A stretch of DNA of 64,000 bases from the NCBI GenBank assembly GCA_002376235.1, contig DFNX01000003.1, positions 1 to 64,000 of the forward strand, read 5' to 3'. The translations under genes were made by a program, and so were the position numbers. The first letter of the stretch is position 1. Every line of letters begins with the position of its first letter. Of this stretch, positions 19,418-28,086 are shown piece after piece. Source of the DNA: Neorhizobium sp. UBA3556 (GTDB lineage: Bacteria > Pseudomonadota > Alphaproteobacteria > Rhizobiales > Rhizobiaceae). Below the pieces are notes generated by a model, which saw only the letters and a program-made list of their open reading frames with translations, had not been told where the DNA came from and ran no database searches.

Positions 19418-20704
19418 TCAGCCGACTTTCGCCAGTGCCTGCTCGATGTCAGCGATGATATCGGCGGCGTCCTCGATGCCGATCGACAGGCGCACGACGT
19501 CAGGACCGGCACCTGCCGCGATCTGCTGTTCCTCGGTCAACTGACGATGCGTCGTTGATGCCGGGTGAATGACGAGCGAGCGGGTGTCGCCGATATTGGC
19601 GAGATGGGAGAAGAGTTGCAGTCCCTCGACAAAGCTCTTGCCGGCGTCATAGCCTCCTTCGATGCCGAAGGTGAAGACCGAGCCCGCACCCTTCGGCGAA
19701 TAATGCTGCTGCAGCGGATGGTTGGGATTGTCCTCAAGGCCCGAGTAATTGACCCAGGCGATTTTCGGATGCTGCTTCAGCCATCTGGCGACCGAGAGCG
19801 CATTGTCGCAATGTTTCTGCATCCTGAGCGGCAGGGTCTCGATGCCGGTCTGGATCATGAAGGCGTTGAAGGGCGAGATCGCCGGCCCGAGATCGCGCAG
19901 ACCCAGCACGCGGGCGCCGATTGCGAAGGCGATATTGCCGAAGGTCTCGTGCAGGACGATGCCGCCATATTCCGGCCGTGGCTCGGACATCATCGGATAT
20001 TTGCCGGATTTCGACCAGTCGAAGGTTCCGCCATCGACGAGAATGCCGCCCATAGAATTGCCGTGGCCGCCGAGGAATTTGGTCAGCGAGTGAACGACGA
20101 TATCGGCACCGTGCTCCAGCGGCCGCAAGAGATAGGGGCTGGCCATCGTATTGTCGACGATCAGCGGAAGACCGCGCCGATGGGCGATGTCCGCGATCGC
20201 GGAAATATCCACGAACGTGCCGCCCGGGTTGGCAAGGCTCTCGATAAAGATCGCGCGCGTCTCGCCGTCTATCGCCTCTTCGAAACTTGCCGGGTCGTCA
20301 GTATCTGCCCAGCGCACGTGCCAGTCGAAGTTCTTGAACGCGTGGCCGAACTGATTGATCGAGCCACCATAAAGGCGCCGGGCAGCGACGAAGTTCGCGC
20401 CGGGCTGCATTATCGTGTGGAAGATCAGCATCTGCGCCGCATGACCGGATGCAACCGCGAGCGCTGCGGTACCGCCCTCAAGTGCCGCCACCCTCTCCTC
20501 CAGCACGGCCTGGGTCGGATTCATGATGCGGGTGTAGATATTGCCGAACTGCTGGAGGCCGAAAAGTGCTGCCGCATGGTCGGCATCATTGAAGACGAAA
20601 GACGTCGTCTGGTAGATCGGCGTCGCGCGCGCGCCGGTGGTCGGATCGGGCGCCGCGCCGGCATGAACGGCAAGCGTGGAGAATCCGGGATTCAATGGCG
20701 GCAT
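19418..20704 (-). CDS. metY: O-acetylhomoserine aminocarboxypropyltransferase (sulfhydrylase)
   Basis: PLP enzyme of the Cys/Met metabolism family that makes homocysteine from O-acetylhomoserine and sulfide. It is 428 residues, the long form typical of MetY. TPIYQTTSFVF lies near residue 28, the YTRIMNPTQ substrate loop near 57, and the PLP-lysine in VHSLTKFLGGHGN near 205. It provides direct sulfhydrylation for methionine synthesis. It is divergent from the DUF6455 gene across a 117-base gap with a TGTTG-TCG-CAACA inverted repeat. Confidence 0.95.
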   Translation of the reverse strand: MPPLNPGFSTLAVHAGAAPDPTTGARATPIYQTTSFVFNDADHAAALFGLQQFGNIYTRIMNPTQAVLEERVAALEGGTAALAVASGHAAQMLIFHTIMQPGANFVAARRLYGGSINQFGHAFKNFDWHVRWADTDDPASFEEAIDGETRAIFIESLANPGGTFVDISAIADIAHRRGLPLIVDNTMASPYLLRPLEHGADIVVHSLTKFLGGHGNSMGGILVDGGTFDWSKSGKYPMMSEPRPEYGGIVLHETFGNIAFAIGARVLGLRDLGPAISPFNAFMIQTGIETLPLRMQKHCDNALSVARWLKQHPKIAWVNYSGLEDNPNHPLQQHYSPKGAGSVFTFGIEGGYDAGKSFVEGLQLFSHLANIGDTRSLVIHPASTTHRQLTEEQQIAAGAGPDVVRLSIGIEDAADIIADIEQALAKVG

Positions 20705-20734
20705 TATACCCTCCCAAAATGTGACTTGAATTTA

Positions 20735-20747
20735 TGTTGTCGCAACA
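20735..20747. repeat. Inverted repeat upstream of metY
   Basis: TGTTG-TCG-CAACA, a perfect 5-3-5 palindrome, 31 bases before the metY start on the minus strand and 75 bases before the DUF6455 gene. It may be an operator for a methionine- or sulfur-responsive regulator; no motif I know matches it securely. Confidence 0.35.
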
Positions 20748-20758
20748 AAGCGCGGACG

Positions 20759-20772
20759 TTGACGGGGATCAA
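20759..20772. promoter_or_regulatory. FNR/FixK-type box upstream of the DUF6455 gene
   Basis: TTGACGGGGATCAA matches the anaerobox TTGA-N6-TCAA with nine of ten consensus arm bases (TTGAT/ATCAA). It lies 50 bases upstream of the ATG at 20822, so a transcription start about 41 bases after its centre would give a short leader, as in class II FNR activation. Confidence 0.5.
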
Positions 20773-20821
20773 GGAATATAATTCCGCCTGGCGCATCTTT
20801 GTCGAAACAAAGGAGGACGTC

Positions 20822-21250
20822 ATGGGAAGGGTGGCATTCGAGGAACATACAAGCATTTCGCGGCGCTTCTTGAGCTGGTGCGCGGAGGCCTGGTCGGCGG
20901 CAGCGGAATCGGAGGAGATTGCGATGCTGGACGAAGATACGATCCGGCAGATTTCAAAGGATTGTGCGATCGCACCGGATGACCTTTTGCAACTGGTCAA
21001 GGCAGGACCACACGCCGCCGATGAAATGATCGAGATGATGCATGCGCTGAATATAGACCAAAGCGATGTGGCGACATTGCATCCCGCCCTATACCGGGAA
21101 ATGCAACTCACCTGTACCAAATGCCGATCCAAGAACCGGTGTCGCCATGACCTCGAGGCCGAAGTGGCGGGGCAGGAATTTACCGGCTATTGCGGCAATG
21201 CAGTCAGTCTCAATACGATGCGTGCCGACCCCGAGCTCTTGCTTGGCTAG
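20822..21250 (+). CDS. DUF6455 family protein
   Basis: 142 residues. The C-terminal part carries the family cysteines: LTCTKCRSKNRCRHDLEAE and FTGYCGNAVSLN, which could bind a metal or cluster. The N-terminal half is helical (DDLLQLVKAGPHAADEMIEMMHAL). AGGAGG lies at ideal distance from the ATG. The family is common in Rhizobiaceae and Rhodobacteraceae and has no settled function. An FNR-like box upstream suggests control by low oxygen. The cysteine set C-x2-C-x5-C plus a later Cys would fit a redox role, but this is inference. Confidence 0.8.
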   Translation: MGRVAFEEHTSISRRFLSWCAEAWSAAAESEEIAMLDEDTIRQISKDCAIAPDDLLQLVKAGPHAADEMIEMMHALNIDQSDVATLHPALYREMQLTCTKCRSKNRCRHDLEAEVAGQEFTGYCGNAVSLNTMRADPELLLG

Positions 21251-21336
21251 GGGCGTCACACGCAAAACATACGGCAAGGCAGGACATCAATGTGCGCCGC
21301 GCAAACATGGAGGATCGCTGCGCACATTCACTGCAG

Positions 21337-21765
21337 TCAGCCAACAAGCCTTGGATATTCGATCGCCGGGCAGCGGTTCATCACCACCTTGATGCCCGCG
21401 GCTTCGGCTTTTGCGGCCGCCGCATCGTCACGCACTCCGAGCTGGCCCCATATCGCCGCTGGCTGAGTTTCCAGCGACAATGCTTCCTCAACCACGCCGT
21501 CGAGATATTCGGGAGCTCGAAACACGTCGATCAGGTCGATCTGCTCTGGAACATCGGCAAGCGTCGCATAGGTCTTCTGTCCGAGAATTTCCTTCCCGGC
21601 CTGCCCCGGATTGACGGGATAGACGGTATAGCCACGATCGAGCAGAAACCGCATGACGCCATAGCTGGGCCGATCCGGTTTTGGGGAGGCTCCTAAAAGC
21701 GCGATCGTGCGGGTTTCCTTTAAAATCCCGGCGATATAGTCGTCTTCGTAGCGATCATGGTTCAT
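21337..21765 (-). CDS. CoA-binding domain protein (YccU type)
   Basis: 142 residues forming a single Rossmann-like CoA-binding domain: TIALLGASPKPDRPSYGVMRFL (residues 20-41), VYPVNPGQAG, and the closing VVMNRCPAIEYPRL. It corresponds to the YccU/succinyl-CoA synthetase alpha N-domain family. The function is unknown; no catalytic partner is adjacent. Confidence 0.9.
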   Translation of the reverse strand: MNHDRYEDDYIAGILKETRTIALLGASPKPDRPSYGVMRFLLDRGYTVYPVNPGQAGKEILGQKTYATLADVPEQIDLIDVFRAPEYLDGVVEEALSLETQPAAIWGQLGVRDDAAAAKAEAAGIKVVMNRCPAIEYPRLVG

Positions 21766-22129
21766 ATACGGCTCTCCTGGCGGCTTTCTGCGCCAATTCG
21801 GTCGTCTGTCCAGCTTATCTAGTCTTTCACAGTTGCCGTCGCCAACATCCTGTGGCGCTTCACATGGTCGCTGGGCGCGAGCTCGCGATGAAATCGAGAA
21901 ATCGCGTCATTTTGTTGCGGGAACATTCCAGCTTTGTTCACAGCACTTTAGAAGCAACTAACAATTCAACGAGAAGTTACCGCCACAGACAGGCTACGAC
22001 CGGTTCCGCCACCCGACTTCAGGATAACCGCCGAATATTAAAGGCCGTCAAATTTACGGTATCTCAATACCACACAATCAAGACATTGATTTAATTGACT
22101 TTATTTTTCAACCAATCAAATCGTCAAAG
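21766..22129. other. Non-coding gap before rplM
   Basis: No gene is visible. It holds the minus-strand leader of the CoA-binding gene and AT-rich DNA running into the rplM promoter. Some short inverted repeats (GCGAGCTCGC near 21876) are present but none forms a terminator. Confidence 0.5.
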
Positions 22130-22158
22130 TTGACCGTCGCCGTTCATCACGTTATAAG
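22130..22158 (+). promoter_or_regulatory. Sigma-70 promoter of rplM-rpsI
   Basis: TTGACC (22130-22135), a 17-base spacer and TATAAG (22153-22158), preceded by an AT-rich stretch like an UP element. The leader is about 120 bases. Confidence 0.65.
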
Positions 22159-22236
22159 CGCGCCAGATTGCGGACCCTAACAGGCCCGCTTTCTTTTTGG
22201 CGTCCGCGAGGCCGTCAATATAAGCAACAAGAAACG

Positions 22237-22264
22237 CCCCGGCGACCGGTTTCCGGCATCGGGG
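22237..22264 (+). promoter_or_regulatory. Leader stem-loop before rplM
   Basis: CCCCG (22237-22241) pairs with CGGGG (22260-22264) and encloses CCGG-TTT-CCGG (22246-22256). The structure ends 20 bases before the rplM ATG and could be a ribosomal-protein binding site for autoregulation, or a chance GC-rich hairpin. Confidence 0.4.
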
Positions 22265-22284
22265 ATCAAACGAAAGAGAAAATC

Positions 22285-22749
22285 ATGTCTACCTTCGTTC
22301 AGAAGCCTGCAGAGGTGGAGAAGAAGTGGGTGATCATCGACGCCGAAGGGCTCGTTGTCGGCCGCCTCGCCACCATCGTTGCCAACCGCCTGCGCGGCAA
22401 GCACAAGGCTACCTACACCCCGCACGTTGACGACGGCGACAACGTCATCATCATCAACGCTGAAAAATGCGTCCTGACCGGCAAGAAGTACACCGACAAG
22501 AAGTACTACTGGCACACCGGTTACCCGGGCGGCATCAAGGAACGCACCGCACGCGCCATCATCGAAGGCCGCTTCCCGGAGCGCGTTCTCGAGAAGGCTA
22601 TCGAGCGCATGGTTCCGCGCGGCCCGCTCGGCCGTCGCCAGATGAAGAACCTTCGCGTTTACGCCGGCTCGAACCATCCTCATGAAGCACAGCAGCCGGT
22701 CGTTCTCGACGTGGCTTCGCTGAACAGCAAGAACACAAGGAGCGCCTGA
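22285..22749 (+). CDS. rplM: 50S ribosomal protein L13
   Basis: 154 residues starting MSTFVQKPAEVEKKW at the ATG at 22285. Family landmarks are WVIIDAEGLVVGRLAT, the long basic middle YYWHTGYPGGIKERTA and the C-terminal LRVYAGSNHPHEAQQP. L13 is an early assembly protein of the large subunit. It is followed two bases later by rpsI, the near-universal pair. Confidence 0.98.
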   Translation: MSTFVQKPAEVEKKWVIIDAEGLVVGRLATIVANRLRGKHKATYTPHVDDGDNVIIINAEKCVLTGKKYTDKKYYWHTGYPGGIKERTARAIIEGRFPERVLEKAIERMVPRGPLGRRQMKNLRVYAGSNHPHEAQQPVVLDVASLNSKNTRSA

Positions 22750-22751
22750 TA

Positions 22752-23219
22752 ATGGCCGATCTTTCCTCTTTGAAGGACCTCGCTCCGGCTGAAGGCCAGG
22801 CAGCACCGGTTCACGTCCGCAAGGTCGATGCGCAGGGTCGTTCCTACGCAACCGGCAAGCGCAAGAACGCCGTTGCCCGCGTTTGGGTCAAGGCTGGCTC
22901 CGGCAAGATCATCATCAACGGCCGCGACTTCACCACGTATTTCGCACGCCCGGTTCTGCAGATGATCCTTCAGCAGCCGCTGGTTACGACTGCCCGCGCC
23001 GGTCAGTTCGACATCATCGCTACCGTCACTGGCGGTGGCCTCTCCGGTCAGGCCGGTGCCGTTCGTCACGGCGTTTCCAAGGCCCTCACCTACTTCGAAC
23101 CGGGCCTGCGCTCGGTCCTGAAGAAGGGTGGCTTCCTGACCCGCGACAGCCGTGTTGTCGAGCGTAAGAAGTACGGTAAGGCCAAGGCTCGCCGTTCCTT
23201 CCAGTTCTCCAAGCGCTAA
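22752..23219 (+). CDS. rpsI: 30S ribosomal protein S9
   Basis: 155 residues. The S9 core SYATGKRKNAVARVWVKAG starts at residue 37, with GGGLSGQAGAVRHGVSKAL and the invariant C-terminal SFQFSKR, whose last residues reach the P-site tRNA. The first 35 residues form the longer N-terminal tail seen in alphaproteobacteria. It is co-transcribed with rplM and followed by a strong terminator. Confidence 0.98.
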   Translation: MADLSSLKDLAPAEGQAAPVHVRKVDAQGRSYATGKRKNAVARVWVKAGSGKIIINGRDFTTYFARPVLQMILQQPLVTTARAGQFDIIATVTGGGLSGQAGAVRHGVSKALTYFEPGLRSVLKKGGFLTRDSRVVERKKYGKAKARRSFQFSKR

Positions 23220-23243
23220 TCGCTTCGGGATTTATGCTTTTCG

Positions 23244-23270
23244 AAAGGCGGGGCTTCGGCTCCGCCTTTT
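23244..23270 (+). terminator. Terminator of rplM-rpsI
   Basis: AAAGGCGGGGC-TTCG-GCTCCGCCTTTT, a hairpin with the stable TTCG tetraloop and a T-rich tail, 24 bases after rpsI. Confidence 0.9.
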
Positions 23271-23371
23271 CTTTTGAGCGTTTGACCGCGCAGCAAGCGA
23301 GATACAATTGAAAAGCCGCCGCCCTCCTTTCAGAAGGCAACGGCCTGAAATAACGGACGAGGCTTAGGTGG

Positions 23372-24631
23372 TCAGTTTATCAGCCGCACGGCGCTCGAGC
23401 CGGAACTGGAACCCGGCTGAGTGGATGAGGAGCCACCTTCGTAAGGCTCGATATTCCAGTTCGAGGAGTTCATGATCATCGTGTTGACGACCATGTTGAT
23501 ACGGCTGGTCTGGTTCGTCTTGGAATTATAGGTGACGTTGCGGTTCGGCAGATAGATGATACCGCTCAGCGTCTCGCCGACCGATCCGTTGAAAATATAC
23601 TGCTGCTTGTTCGAGTTGTTGGAAGCACTGCTGGTTGCCTCGTACATCAGAATGCCGCCATAGGGCCCCGAGGTGGGTGCTGACGCATTGAAGGTCAGGC
23701 CGCCATTGGCGCGGATCTCGCTATACACATCTGGAAAATAGAAGGTGACGCCCTCGGCATTCACCGTCGCGCCGGAATTGATGATCATGCGCCCCTTGAT
23801 GATGTGAAGGCCGGGCAAGAAGGTGATCTTCGGGCTGCCATTGAAGGTCACATCACAATGCATACCTGGCTTCAACGTGAAGGTTGACCCGTTCGGCACG
23901 CCGGATGTCTCGCATTTCGACGGAAGTGTCGGCTCGGCAAAAGCACCGGCATAGGGATCGTTGGCAGCCGGACAGCCGGTCTTCAAATTGGAGAGCGTGC
24001 CACCGTTCTTGATATAGTTCGTGCCCTTGACGCAGAAGCGTGGTGTCTCGATCTTGGCTCCGGCATTCATGATGAAGGCCGGGTTGGAGGCGGAGAGAAC
24101 ATCAACCCCACATTTTTCGGACTTTACGTTTGCACCGGAGTTGATCAGCACAGCCTGAGATGTGTTGGCAAGAACGTGAATACATGCTGCCCCGCCACTA
24201 ACGGTCTCTCCTCCAGATTTGTTGGTTGCCATGGCCGTTGCGGTGACAACCAGCTTGAAATTGTCGATGCCGACTATGCCGAGGAAGCTGTTCGGCATCG
24301 TGTAGATGTAAGTGCCGGTTACGCTACCATCGCTGTTATTGGTCAAGACGAGAGGTTTTTCATCCGTACCAGCCGATATTACCGGCATAAATCCTGCGGC
24401 AGTGGCATAGCGCTTGGTGCTGTCGCTTTGACCGGCGGCAGCGAGCACAGCGGCATCCAGCCGCCCCTGGATCTTGCTCCTCTCAAAATAAGCGGAAGAC
24501 GCGTCGACCGCACCACCGCCCGCAAGGATCAGGACCGGCAGCATGATTGCCGTGGCGATGGCAAAATTGCCATTGCGATCCCGCGCAAGCCTTTTGCCGC
24601 AAGCGGCGCTTACTTTCAAAAACTCTAACAT
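23372..24631 (-). CDS. TadE/TadG-like pilus assembly protein
   Basis: About 419 residues. The N-terminal helix DRNGNFAIATAIMLPVLILAGGGAVDASS is the TadE/TadG signature of Flp (tight adherence) pilus systems, which anchors a large periplasmic part. The rest is rich in Gly, Ser and Asn with beta-strand character (GMHCDVTFNGSPKITFLPG, GGILMYEATSS) and no vWA motif. I prefer the ATG at 24631 because GGGGGCG precedes it; an ATG at 24655 lacks a ribosome site. No other tad genes are near. The protein could serve a remote Tad system or a different envelope function. Confidence 0.8.
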   Translation of the reverse strand: MLEFLKVSAACGKRLARDRNGNFAIATAIMLPVLILAGGGAVDASSAYFERSKIQGRLDAAVLAAAGQSDSTKRYATAAGFMPVISAGTDEKPLVLTNNSDGSVTGTYIYTMPNSFLGIVGIDNFKLVVTATAMATNKSGGETVSGGAACIHVLANTSQAVLINSGANVKSEKCGVDVLSASNPAFIMNAGAKIETPRFCVKGTNYIKNGGTLSNLKTGCPAANDPYAGAFAEPTLPSKCETSGVPNGSTFTLKPGMHCDVTFNGSPKITFLPGLHIIKGRMIINSGATVNAEGVTFYFPDVYSEIRANGGLTFNASAPTSGPYGGILMYEATSSASNNSNKQQYIFNGSVGETLSGIIYLPNRNVTYNSKTNQTSRINMVVNTMIMNSSNWNIEPYEGGSSSTQPGSSSGSSAVRLIN

Positions 24632-24898
24632 TATCAATCGCCCCCGCGAAATCATGACAGATTGTCCGAATATACTTCGCTCTTTAAATGTCTCTGAATG
24701 AAATATTTCGGATTTTAGGCTTCACCGCCTGGTAACCATTACATACGCCGGAAACCGCCCCGTGGGTCCCGGTCCGATACAAATCGCTGCAGAGGCAAGC
24801 CACCGCCCCCTTACTCCCGATCGATCAATATTTGAGATTTGCGTATCAAGCGCGAGGCATCAACATGGCGCGCTTGCAAAACGAGGAAATAACATTCC

Positions 24899-25243
24899 AT
24901 GTCCAGCCTGCCCGTCACTTCCTTTGCCCGACTACCCGCCCCGCCCTATTATGTCGTCGCTTTCTCATCCTGTCGCACCGAGGGCGACCGTGGATATGAC
25001 AGCATGGCCGATGCCATGGTCGAGCTTGCCAGCCAGCAGCCCGGATTTCTCGGCGTCGAAACCGCGCGCGGCATTGACGGGTTCGGAATTACAAATTCCT
25101 ATTGGAAGGACGAAGACAGTATCCGGGCATGGAAGGCAGTCGTCTCGCATGCTGCGGCTCAGAAACTCGGCCGGGAGCGATGGTACGAGGATTATCAGGT
25201 GCGGATCGCGCGGGTAGAGCGAGCCTACGGGTTCGACAAATAG
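24899..25243 (+). CDS. Antibiotic biosynthesis monooxygenase (ABM) domain protein
   Basis: 114 residues with an ABM ferredoxin-like fold: YYVVAFSSCRTEGDRGYDSMADAMVELASQQPGFLGVETARG ... ITNSYWKDEDSIRAWK (residues 17-85). The family includes small cofactor-free monooxygenases and heme-degrading enzymes, and many members of unknown role. GAGGAA lies before the ATG. It is followed nine bases later by speB, so the two form an operon; a link to polyamine metabolism is only contextual. Confidence 0.85.
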   Translation: MSSLPVTSFARLPAPPYYVVAFSSCRTEGDRGYDSMADAMVELASQQPGFLGVETARGIDGFGITNSYWKDEDSIRAWKAVVSHAAAQKLGRERWYEDYQVRIARVERAYGFDK

Positions 25244-25251
25244 GAGCAGGA

Positions 25252-26202
25252 ATGGCGAGCAAATCGATCGATAACGCCTTTACGGCCAAAGCTTCGCGGG
25301 GTGCTGCGACCGACCCGACCTACGCGGGCGCGCTTTCCTTCATGCGGCGGCGGTATTCCAAGGATGTCGAGGGCGCAGATGCGGTCGTGCTCGGCATTCC
25401 ATTCGATGCCGCAGTTTCCAACAGGCCCGGCGCTCGTTTCGGCCCGCAGGCGATCCGGCGTGCGTCGGCAATCTTCGACAATGACCCTCAATATCCGTTT
25501 GCCCGCGATCTTTTCGAAGCGATGGCCGTGGTCGATTATGGCGACGTGCTGCTCGACTATGGCAATCACCAGAAGACACCGGGCATGATTGCGGAGACGG
25601 CAGCGGCGATCATCGCCTCCGGCACCTTCCTTCTGTCGCTGGGCGGCGATCATTTCGTTACCTGGCCGCTGCTGAAGGCCCATGCCGAAAAGCACGGGCC
25701 CCTCGCCCTCGTTCATTTCGATGCGCATCAGGATACATGGGATGACGATGGCGAGCGGATCGACCATGGTTCGTTTGTCGCGCGTGCGGTGCGCGAGGGC
25801 GTCATCGATGCGGCGCATTCGATCCAGATCGGCATTCGCACCCATGCACCGGAGGACTTCGGTATCCGCATCCTGCATGGCTATGATGTGGAGGATATGG
25901 GGGCACAGCAGATTGCCGATGCAATCCTTGCCCATGTCGGCAACAGGCCAGTCTATCTCACCTTCGATATTGATTGCCTCGACCCGGCCTATGCACCCGG
26001 CACCGGCACCCCGGTCGCCGGCGGACCGTCGAGCGCGAAGATCCTGTCGGTTTTGCGCAAACTCGGCAGCCTCGATATCCGCGGGGCCGACGTGGTGGAG
26101 GTAGCGCCGGCCTATGACCATGCCGACATCACCGCCATTGCCGGGGCAACGGTTGCAATGTATATGCTCGGGCTCAGGGCCGAGCGACTTGCCCGGCGTT
26201 AA
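25252..26202 (+). CDS. speB: Agmatinase / ureohydrolase family protein
   Basis: 316 residues starting at the ATG at 25252 after AGGAGCAGG. The binuclear manganese ligands are all visible: GGDHF, HFDAHQD, and FDIDCLDPAYAPGTGTP. FGPQAIRRAS is the family's N-terminal motif. It probably hydrolyses agmatine to putrescine and urea, though guanidinobutyrase or similar activity cannot be excluded. It lies in an operon with the ABM gene, and argC follows 73 bases later. Confidence 0.92.
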   Translation: MASKSIDNAFTAKASRGAATDPTYAGALSFMRRRYSKDVEGADAVVLGIPFDAAVSNRPGARFGPQAIRRASAIFDNDPQYPFARDLFEAMAVVDYGDVLLDYGNHQKTPGMIAETAAAIIASGTFLLSLGGDHFVTWPLLKAHAEKHGPLALVHFDAHQDTWDDDGERIDHGSFVARAVREGVIDAAHSIQIGIRTHAPEDFGIRILHGYDVEDMGAQQIADAILAHVGNRPVYLTFDIDCLDPAYAPGTGTPVAGGPSSAKILSVLRKLGSLDIRGADVVEVAPAYDHADITAIAGATVAMYMLGLRAERLARR

Positions 26203-26275
26203 GAAACTGATTCAACGGGCTGGCAGAGTGATTCCGGCCTCCGATCCAAAGCACTGATTTAACAGGATAAAGGCA

Positions 26276-27208
26276 ATGACACCGAAGATCTTCATCGATG
26301 GCGAACACGGCACCACGGGACTGCAGATCCGCACCCGCATGGCCGGCCGCCGCGACGTCGAGCTTCTGTCGATCCCTGAAGCCGAGCGGCGCAACGCCGC
26401 CATGCGCGAAGATCTGCTCAACAGCGCCGATATCGCCATCCTCTGCCTTCCGGACGATGCTTCGAAGGAAGCTGTCGGCATGCTGTCCGGCAACAACAGT
26501 GTGCGGATCATCGACACCTCGACCGCATACCGGATCGCGCCCGACTGGGCCTATGGTTTTGCCGAAATGGACAAGGCGCAGGCCGACAAGATCAAGGCCG
26601 CCCGGCATGTCGCCAATCCCGGCTGCTATCCGACCGGCGCGATCGGCCTCGTCCGGCCCTTGCGCGTTGCCGGCATCCTGCCGGACGGTTATCCGGTCTC
26701 GGTCAATGCGGTTTCCGGCTATACCGGCGGCGGTAAGCAGATGATTGCGCAGATGGAAGATTCTTCCCGCGAAGATGCGATCTCGGCCAATAACTTCGTT
26801 TACGGCCTGCCGCTCAAGCACAAGCATGTTCCGGAAATGAAGACACATGGCCTGCTGGACCGTGCACCGCTGTTTTCTCCCTCTGTCGGCCGCTTCGCGC
26901 AGGGCATGATCGTGCAGGTGCCGCTGTTCCTTGATGACCTCAAGGATGGCGCGACGATCGAAAGCATCCATGCGGCGCTCGTCGCGCATTATGCCGGACA
27001 GGATATCGTCACCGTCGTGCCGCTTGAAGAAAGCGCCAAGCTCGGCCGCGTCGATGCGGAAGAACTCGCCAATACCGACCGCATGAAGCTTTTCGTGTTC
27101 GGCACGCCGGGCAGCGCGCATGTGAACCTCGTCGCCCTGCTCGACAATCTCGGCAAGGGCGCTTCGGGTGCTGCCGTGCAGAACATGGACTTGATGTTGT
27201 CTGCCTGA
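26276..27208 (+). CDS. argC: N-acetyl-gamma-glutamyl-phosphate reductase
   Basis: 310 residues, the short (type 2) ArgC. It reduces N-acetylglutamyl phosphate in arginine synthesis. The nucleotide loop is GEHGTTGLQI (residues 9-18) and the catalytic Cys117 lies in VANPGCYPTGAI; GYTGGGKQMI follows. Its stop overlaps the next start (TGATG), so a kinase-like protein is translationally coupled to it. Position downstream of rpsI is typical of Rhizobiaceae. Confidence 0.95.
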   Translation: MTPKIFIDGEHGTTGLQIRTRMAGRRDVELLSIPEAERRNAAMREDLLNSADIAILCLPDDASKEAVGMLSGNNSVRIIDTSTAYRIAPDWAYGFAEMDKAQADKIKAARHVANPGCYPTGAIGLVRPLRVAGILPDGYPVSVNAVSGYTGGGKQMIAQMEDSSREDAISANNFVYGLPLKHKHVPEMKTHGLLDRAPLFSPSVGRFAQGMIVQVPLFLDDLKDGATIESIHAALVAHYAGQDIVTVVPLEESAKLGRVDAEELANTDRMKLFVFGTPGSAHVNLVALLDNLGKGASGAAVQNMDLMLSA

Positions 27209-28086
27209 TGGCGACTGCGGCCCCATCCCTCCCCGCAGATCTTGTGGAACGGTGGGGCATCCAGTCTGCGAAACTGATTGCGGATACGCGCACAAGCCTC
27301 GTCCATCGCGTCATTCGCCGCGCTGGCTCCCGGGCGATCACCAAGCAATTAAAACCTGAAGGCCTACACGAACTGTCCGGCGTCGATTTTCTCGAATGGC
27401 GTCAAGGACATGGTGGCGTGCGGGTTCTGGATCGGCGCGATACGGCCTGCCTGCTCGAAGATGCCGGAACGCTGATGCTGAAGGATTACAGGCTTCAGCA
27501 CGGCGAGGATGCCGCCAATGACATCATATTGTCCGTTCTGAGCGAACTGCATTCGGCATCAGCAGACCAGCTACCTGACCGGCTCGTTCAGCTACGGTCG
27601 CATTTCCGGCCCTTGTTCGCGAGAGCGTCCAGTGAAGATGAACTTAATCTCTCGGGTGCCCTGATCTATGCTGCATCGATTGCTGACGAGCTGCTCTCGT
27701 TACAGATCGGTGTCCGCCCGCTGCATGGCGATTTGCATCACGAAAATATCGTCAGCGGATCGGAACGCGGCTGGCTTGCAATCGACCCTCAGGGGCTTAT
27801 CGGCGATCCGGCCTATGATGTCGCCAATGTCTTCGGCAATCCGGAGGGGGCATTTGCAGATATCATCGACCCGCGACGGATCACCCGACTTGTCGATTTG
27901 TTTGCACCAGCCATCGGCTGCCAGAGGGAAAAAATCCTGCGCTATGCGATCGCGCATGCAGGTCTTTCGATCTGCTGGTCTCTTGAGGGTGGCGACAGGA
28001 TTTCAGGGGAAGGCAATGCAATGGAGCGCTTTGCTTTCCTGAAGGTTGCGCGACGGCTGCTGGAGGAGCGCGCCTTCAGCCCCTGA
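27208..28086 (+). CDS. APH(6)/StrB-like aminoglycoside or hydroxyurea phosphotransferase family protein
   Basis: 292 residues. The kinase signatures are LHGDLHHENIV (catalytic loop, Asp near 174) and IDPQGLIGDPAYDVANVFGNP (metal-binding region). This is the layout of streptomycin 6-kinase relatives. It is coupled to argC through TGATG and its end overlaps the convergent heme A synthase gene by 11 bases. Chromosomal members may phosphorylate an unknown small molecule rather than confer resistance. Nothing indicates recent transfer: composition is like its neighbours. Confidence 0.85.
   Translation: MATAAPSLPADLVERWGIQSAKLIADTRTSLVHRVIRRAGSRAITKQLKPEGLHELSGVDFLEWRQGHGGVRVLDRRDTACLLEDAGTLMLKDYRLQHGEDAANDIILSVLSELHSASADQLPDRLVQLRSHFRPLFARASSEDELNLSGALIYAASIADELLSLQIGVRPLHGDLHHENIVSGSERGWLAIDPQGLIGDPAYDVANVFGNPEGAFADIIDPRRITRLVDLFAPAIGCQREKILRYAIAHAGLSICWSLEGGDRISGEGNAMERFAFLKVARRLLEERAFSP

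Noticed and set aside
20705..20821. SAM-type riboswitch before metY
   Set aside because: The gap is short and contains no SAM-II or SAM-I consensus; only a small palindrome.
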